64,000 nucleotides of DNA, taken from Panopea generosa. Taxonomy: Eukaryota > Mollusca > Bivalvia > Adapedonta > Hiatellidae. The notes beneath the pieces are model-generated. The model was not told where the DNA came from. It worked only from the letters and a program-made list of their open reading frames with translations, and searched no databases. The DNA lies in the NCBI GenBank assembly GCA_029582155.1, contig CM055895.1, forward strand, positions 14,142,787 to 14,206,786, given 5' to 3'. Position 1 is the first letter of the stretch, and each line of letters begins with the position of its first letter. Of the stretch, positions 60,480-64,000 are shown piece after piece. Position numbers and translations under genes: made by a program.

Positions 60480-61560
60480 TGTTTTTATAAATTGACAATT
60501 TAGTTCAATTTGTCTCTTTAGATTATCATTTTATTCTTCAAGAACCATGCATTCTTTGGTAATTATGGATAATATTGTACTAGTTCTTCTTTCTTGCATT
60601 GCTCAATTAGTTGGATTTCTTTAAAGTTTTGATGTTGTTTGACACTCTCAGCAATACCATTTATTCTTCCATTCTCATATTTTAATAAGCTTAAGTGTAA
60701 ACCCTTTTTTGACTATTTTGCATTTCTTTATATTCTTTCTTTAATTCGTCTATCTAATCTTCACAATATATAATTGCTTCTACAATATTGTGTCTGACTC
60801 AACATTAAATTCGTTCGAGTCATGTGCTTAACCTAGTTCTATTTGAGTCATTACAATATATTGTGCGACATTTTGTTGTGGACAGTTCATTGATTTTTAC
60901 ATGTTCATAGCAAAGTTGAATCATTTTTTATGCTGCAAATATGACTTGCATGGGTCATATATATTTTCCTCAAACTGCATAACAGCCCACCTTCACAGAA
61001 AAGGGACACAGTGTCATCATTATCCGATTCTCCCTGTTCTATATCTGCCGGTGACCAGATCGGATACAGTTCCTCCATAAAAGTTATTTCATCTTTGATT
61101 AAGTGTTTGGTTGTTGTGCTTCAATGTGCCACGTGTTCTTGTATTACTTGATCTGGATTGAAAATGCTGCTCACCGTTTTGTTGAGACGGTATTAAGGAC
61201 TTCTTGTCGTTTTTCTTGAAGGCGCAACATTTAAATTACTTTAATTAGGAGTTTGAGAATACAGAAATACATGTTTCTTCATGTTTCATTATTTTTCGTC
61301 CAGATGAACAACATATTATATAAGCCATTTTATACTTCTTTTATTCCAACTTCCTGCATCTCGTCTAAATACTGTTCAAGAGTTATAACAACCTTTTTGG
61401 TTATTGTTTTACTTCAGCAATTGTTTCTAGCGAGCGCACAAACATTTACTGTGATGTCCTTTGCCCTAGATGAAAATGTTAGTTCATAAAACACGTCGTT
61501 GTTCTTGTCTCTAATACCCATGCTTTTTTTCTGGAGCACTATCTCTTATGTTAAAGGAAT
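60480..61560 (-). pseudogene. Degenerate coding-like tract, unidentified
   Basis: On the minus strand several consecutive pieces read like protein, separated by stops and shifts: NNDVFYELTFSSRAKDI, VVITLEQYLDEMQEVGIKEV, MEELYPIWSPADIEQGES with DNDDTVSLFCEG (about 61065-60976), and a coiled-coil-like DELKKEYKEMQNSQK. The order suggests one decayed gene or mobile-element protein. I do not recognise the family and have not attempted to rebuild it. Confidence 0.3.
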
Positions 61561-62593
61561 TAAATTGTCAAAATGTTATAAACGCTAAAATGCATTTCTA
61601 AACCGATTTATATTGAACTTTCCCAAGCTATTATGATGTAAAAAAACCAGCATGGCGTCTTTTCAGCGCGTGCTGCATAATTCTGGGTTAGTGGGATAAC
61701 ATGATAAAAGTTGAAATACCAATTACAACACATTTTATTCAATATTGATAAAGAACATTCTACTATTGACTTTACATAAATATACCATATAATCATTCAG
61801 CTCGGCTAGAAGAATTGTTTTCTTGTTCAAATTTTACCTCCACTAAAAATTCACCTTAGCATCCTTTTATGTATACTGTAGTCTATAGAACGAACCCAGC
61901 TCTCCAGATTGGGACCGTACAATAGCAATTGTTACGAGCACGCTGATTGGACAGTTACTTCTGGAAATATTGAATGGCATCATCTAGTAAGCGTTCAATT
62001 GCTATGAATTGTGGGACAGACATAGAATTCCTTGCTTTTTCCTCTGGTGGTTAATATACCTGATTCGGGATATATCAGGTCCTGGGATAGATAAAGTATA
62101 CTGGCAAGGATAATGAAATACCGAGTGAATTTTAGAGCCACATTATCAAACAATTTCAAACGATTGTTACAGTTTTAGACTATGTGTGCAAAGATGTTTC
62201 ATTGATGATTTTGTAAATGATAAGGTTCATATTGACAAAATCGTTAATAAAATATATTATACAACACTAAATATCGCTTACTCTAGTTTGATAACCTGAC
62301 TCTATAATTCATCCGGCTTTCTTTATATCTTTTATAAATCTACAATGTGAGTTTACGACTGCTGCTAGCGCCTCACTAAAGTCGCCGTTCTTTAAGCGAC
62401 GCACCATTCCCCTGAGAAAGTTGTTGTCGCTATATAGCTTAAATATGCTAGTCCGGTCTCGTGATAAATGTACACCAGCATATAACAACTCGTCAAATTC
62501 TCGTCAAACTAGACAACCCCACGTTGGCTATGGCTACATGTCTCTTGAATCAAGTATGTTAAGCCGTGCATTCTACAATTATAGCACTCAAAC

Positions 62594-62658
62594 GCTTACC
62601 AAAACTGTGACGTCATTCAACTTCCGTTGAAGCAACTAACAAATTAGCGCCCTCTAGT
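62594..62658 (-). promoter_or_regulatory. Possible promoter and 5' exon: CTCF-like, ETS-like, CRE, splice donor
   Basis: Reading on the minus strand: ACTAGAGGGCGC (62658-62647) fits the CTCF core; AACGGAAG (62628-62621) is ETS-like; TGACGTCA (62615-62608) is a perfect CRE; and TTTTG-GTAAGC (donor at 62599) follows. This clustering resembles a TATA-less promoter with a short noncoding first exon, possibly for the gene ending at 59502. Motif matches only; the link is inferred. Confidence 0.3.
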
Positions 62659-63295
62659 CTTATTGTTATGTGCCGGACCCAGCGGGGTCCGTTCAACTTC
62701 TACAGTCTTATAAGATGCATTGGCATTTACACTGTGGTTCGGTTTTCTTGCCTTATCGGGTGAATTACAAAAACACCGTCATGATCGTGTTCTGTGTGTG
62801 CAAATTAAAAAAAAAAAAGTGCATTGCGGCTTATTTATCTGCAACGTACTGCTAGTTTATTTATTTACTAATATATTATGATGGCAATATATTTTTTATG
62901 TCAGTGAATTAATAGTTCACATTTGTGATAAGCATGATAAATGAATTAATACAAGATTATCCGTTAGGAAGAAATATTTATTTTAAACTAGTTTGTTTAC
63001 GTGAATATGCGAGTTTAATAACCCCAAATTTGATTTTACCATTTGGTGGACGTACAAACTTTCACATATATTACCAGTATCGACCCTATTAAACTGGCTT
63101 GCTGGCTTCTCCTTTGGATTCTTTTTAAAGAAGTCAACTTGTTATAGTTTTGTTGGATACATGAAAATCTTCAGTTCAGTTCCTTTTCAATAGAGTTATT
63201 CCCCTTGTATGTGATGAAAGGATTATACTAAAACTACATTTATTTGCAATGGTGCATGCAAGTTGTTAATGCATGTGGAAAAGTTGGTACTGGCA

Positions 63296-63364
63296 TATAA
63301 AGAGATGAGACGTCACTGATTCTAAAGCACGAGTTTCAACAGAGTTTACTATACGCACGGTCAG
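63296..63364 (+). promoter_or_regulatory. Possible plus-strand promoter with short first exon
   Basis: TATAAAG (63296-63302) is followed by GACGTCAC (63309-63316) and, about 60 bp downstream, by a consensus donor GTCAG-GTAACT (GT at 63365). This could be a TATA promoter with a noncoding first exon whose gene lies beyond the right edge. Weak, because no coding sequence can be attached. Confidence 0.2.
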
Positions 63365-63530
63365 GTAACTCTGTCCCAACGTAGAGTGCTTGGCGTCGAC
63401 GGTTTGTCACAGATTTGCGTTGGCAGTATTATTGTTTTGCAAATTTTGGCACAGTGATTAGTCGGTAGCGGGGACACCACCTCGGATGACATGGCAATAG
63501 CTCTCCTTGGTCTTCGTCCCAGCGAGCTAA
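63361..63530 (-). CDS. Possible terminal exon, unidentified
   Basis: A strong acceptor (TTTGTTTTACTTTTTAG, ending at 63528) is followed by an open frame to a stop near 63361 containing RRPRRAIAMSSEVVSPLP and TIILPTQICDKPSTPS. GC content is higher than the surroundings. No domain is recognised, and the region overlaps the alternative plus-strand donor, so at most one reading is likely right. Confidence 0.2.
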
Positions 63531-63651
63531 AAAGTAAAACAAATGAAAGCACTTAACACGGTATGTCACTTATGTCTATTTCTATGTAGAAAACATTCAT
63601 GGTATGGGAGGAAACATTAAAAACGAGACTTATATAGTTATAAAGGTTATC

Positions 63652-63680
63652 TGTGTGTGTGTGTGTGTGCGTGTGCGTGT

Positions 63681-63712
<32 letters not shown>

Positions 63713-63746
63713 ACGTGCGTGTGTGTGTGTATGTGTGTGTGTGTGT
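63652..63746. repeat. (GT)n microsatellite
   Basis: About 95 bp of GT repeats with a few GC and TC interruptions. The remaining 63747-64000 contains nothing recognised. 62660-63290 likewise holds no supported gene. Confidence 0.95.
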
Positions 63747-64000
63747 GGTGAGGCCTGAATTGCATGTCACATATTGAAAATGCACGCATTTGCTATAATT
63801 ATAATCTTTTTAAATAAACTGAAAAAGTTTGGATTTACATTCTATAAACTCGGAACTCCATTGACAAGTAAAAGTAGGACAGATGATAATTGATATTGTT
63901 TTCTTCTTATTTCCAAACTGTATAGGATTTCGCTAATTTCTGTATCAAAGAAATACGCACATTCACAACCAGTACATATAATTTAACAATAAAATACATC

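Overview
This is a repeat-rich, AT-rich animal nuclear sequence, most likely from a bivalve mollusc. The basis is spliced genes with GT/AG introns of kilobase size, ER and methyltransferase proteins of metazoan type, many tRNA-derived SINEs, and a dispersed repeat with GCTCACCTGAG termini that I associate with bivalve genomes. I cannot name the species. No bacterial operon, CRISPR array, rRNA gene or convincing functional tRNA gene was seen.

Genes. (1) 302-4036, minus strand: the first two coding exons of a protein disulfide isomerase (PDI A1 type), joined in frame across a 3.4 kb intron into a signal peptide plus the APWCGHCK active site. The rest lies beyond the left edge. Its upstream region has an ERSE-like element, fitting unfolded-protein-response control. 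(2) 26437-32523, minus strand: a complete five-exon gene for a 238-residue SAM-dependent methyltransferase of the METTL27/WBSCR27 type, with a TATA box about 100 bp upstream of the ATG. (3) Two orphan exons of unidentified membrane proteins, both minus strand: an internal exon at 49477-49596 and a terminal exon at 59502-59661. (4) 11614-12982: a Tc1/mariner-type element with a disabled transposase. (5) 7844-8770 and about 13974-14446: two remnants of one LINE.

Layout. 1-4.2 kb PDI; 4.2-26 kb intergenic DNA with SINEs, LINE remnants, the Tc1 element and microsatellites, including a 480-bp tetranucleotide array at 22.7 kb; 26.4-32.6 kb methyltransferase gene with a 58-bp minisatellite in intron 2; 35.8-50.4 kb a cluster of unrelated tandem arrays (58, 44, 30, 66, about 207 bp, and a minisatellite inside a piggyBac-like MITE); 50.4-64 kb diffuse AT-rich DNA with degenerate repeats, coding-like remnants and possible promoter elements near 62.6 and 63.3 kb.

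I found no clear undescribed molecular system. The most interesting items are: hairpin insertions enclosed by target-site duplications, two of them SINEs with an inverted 5' arm; a TTAA-flanked MITE whose interior has become a minisatellite; an array open in frame on both strands; a 58-bp satellite with higher-order structure; and apparent template-switch filler at the transposase deletion.
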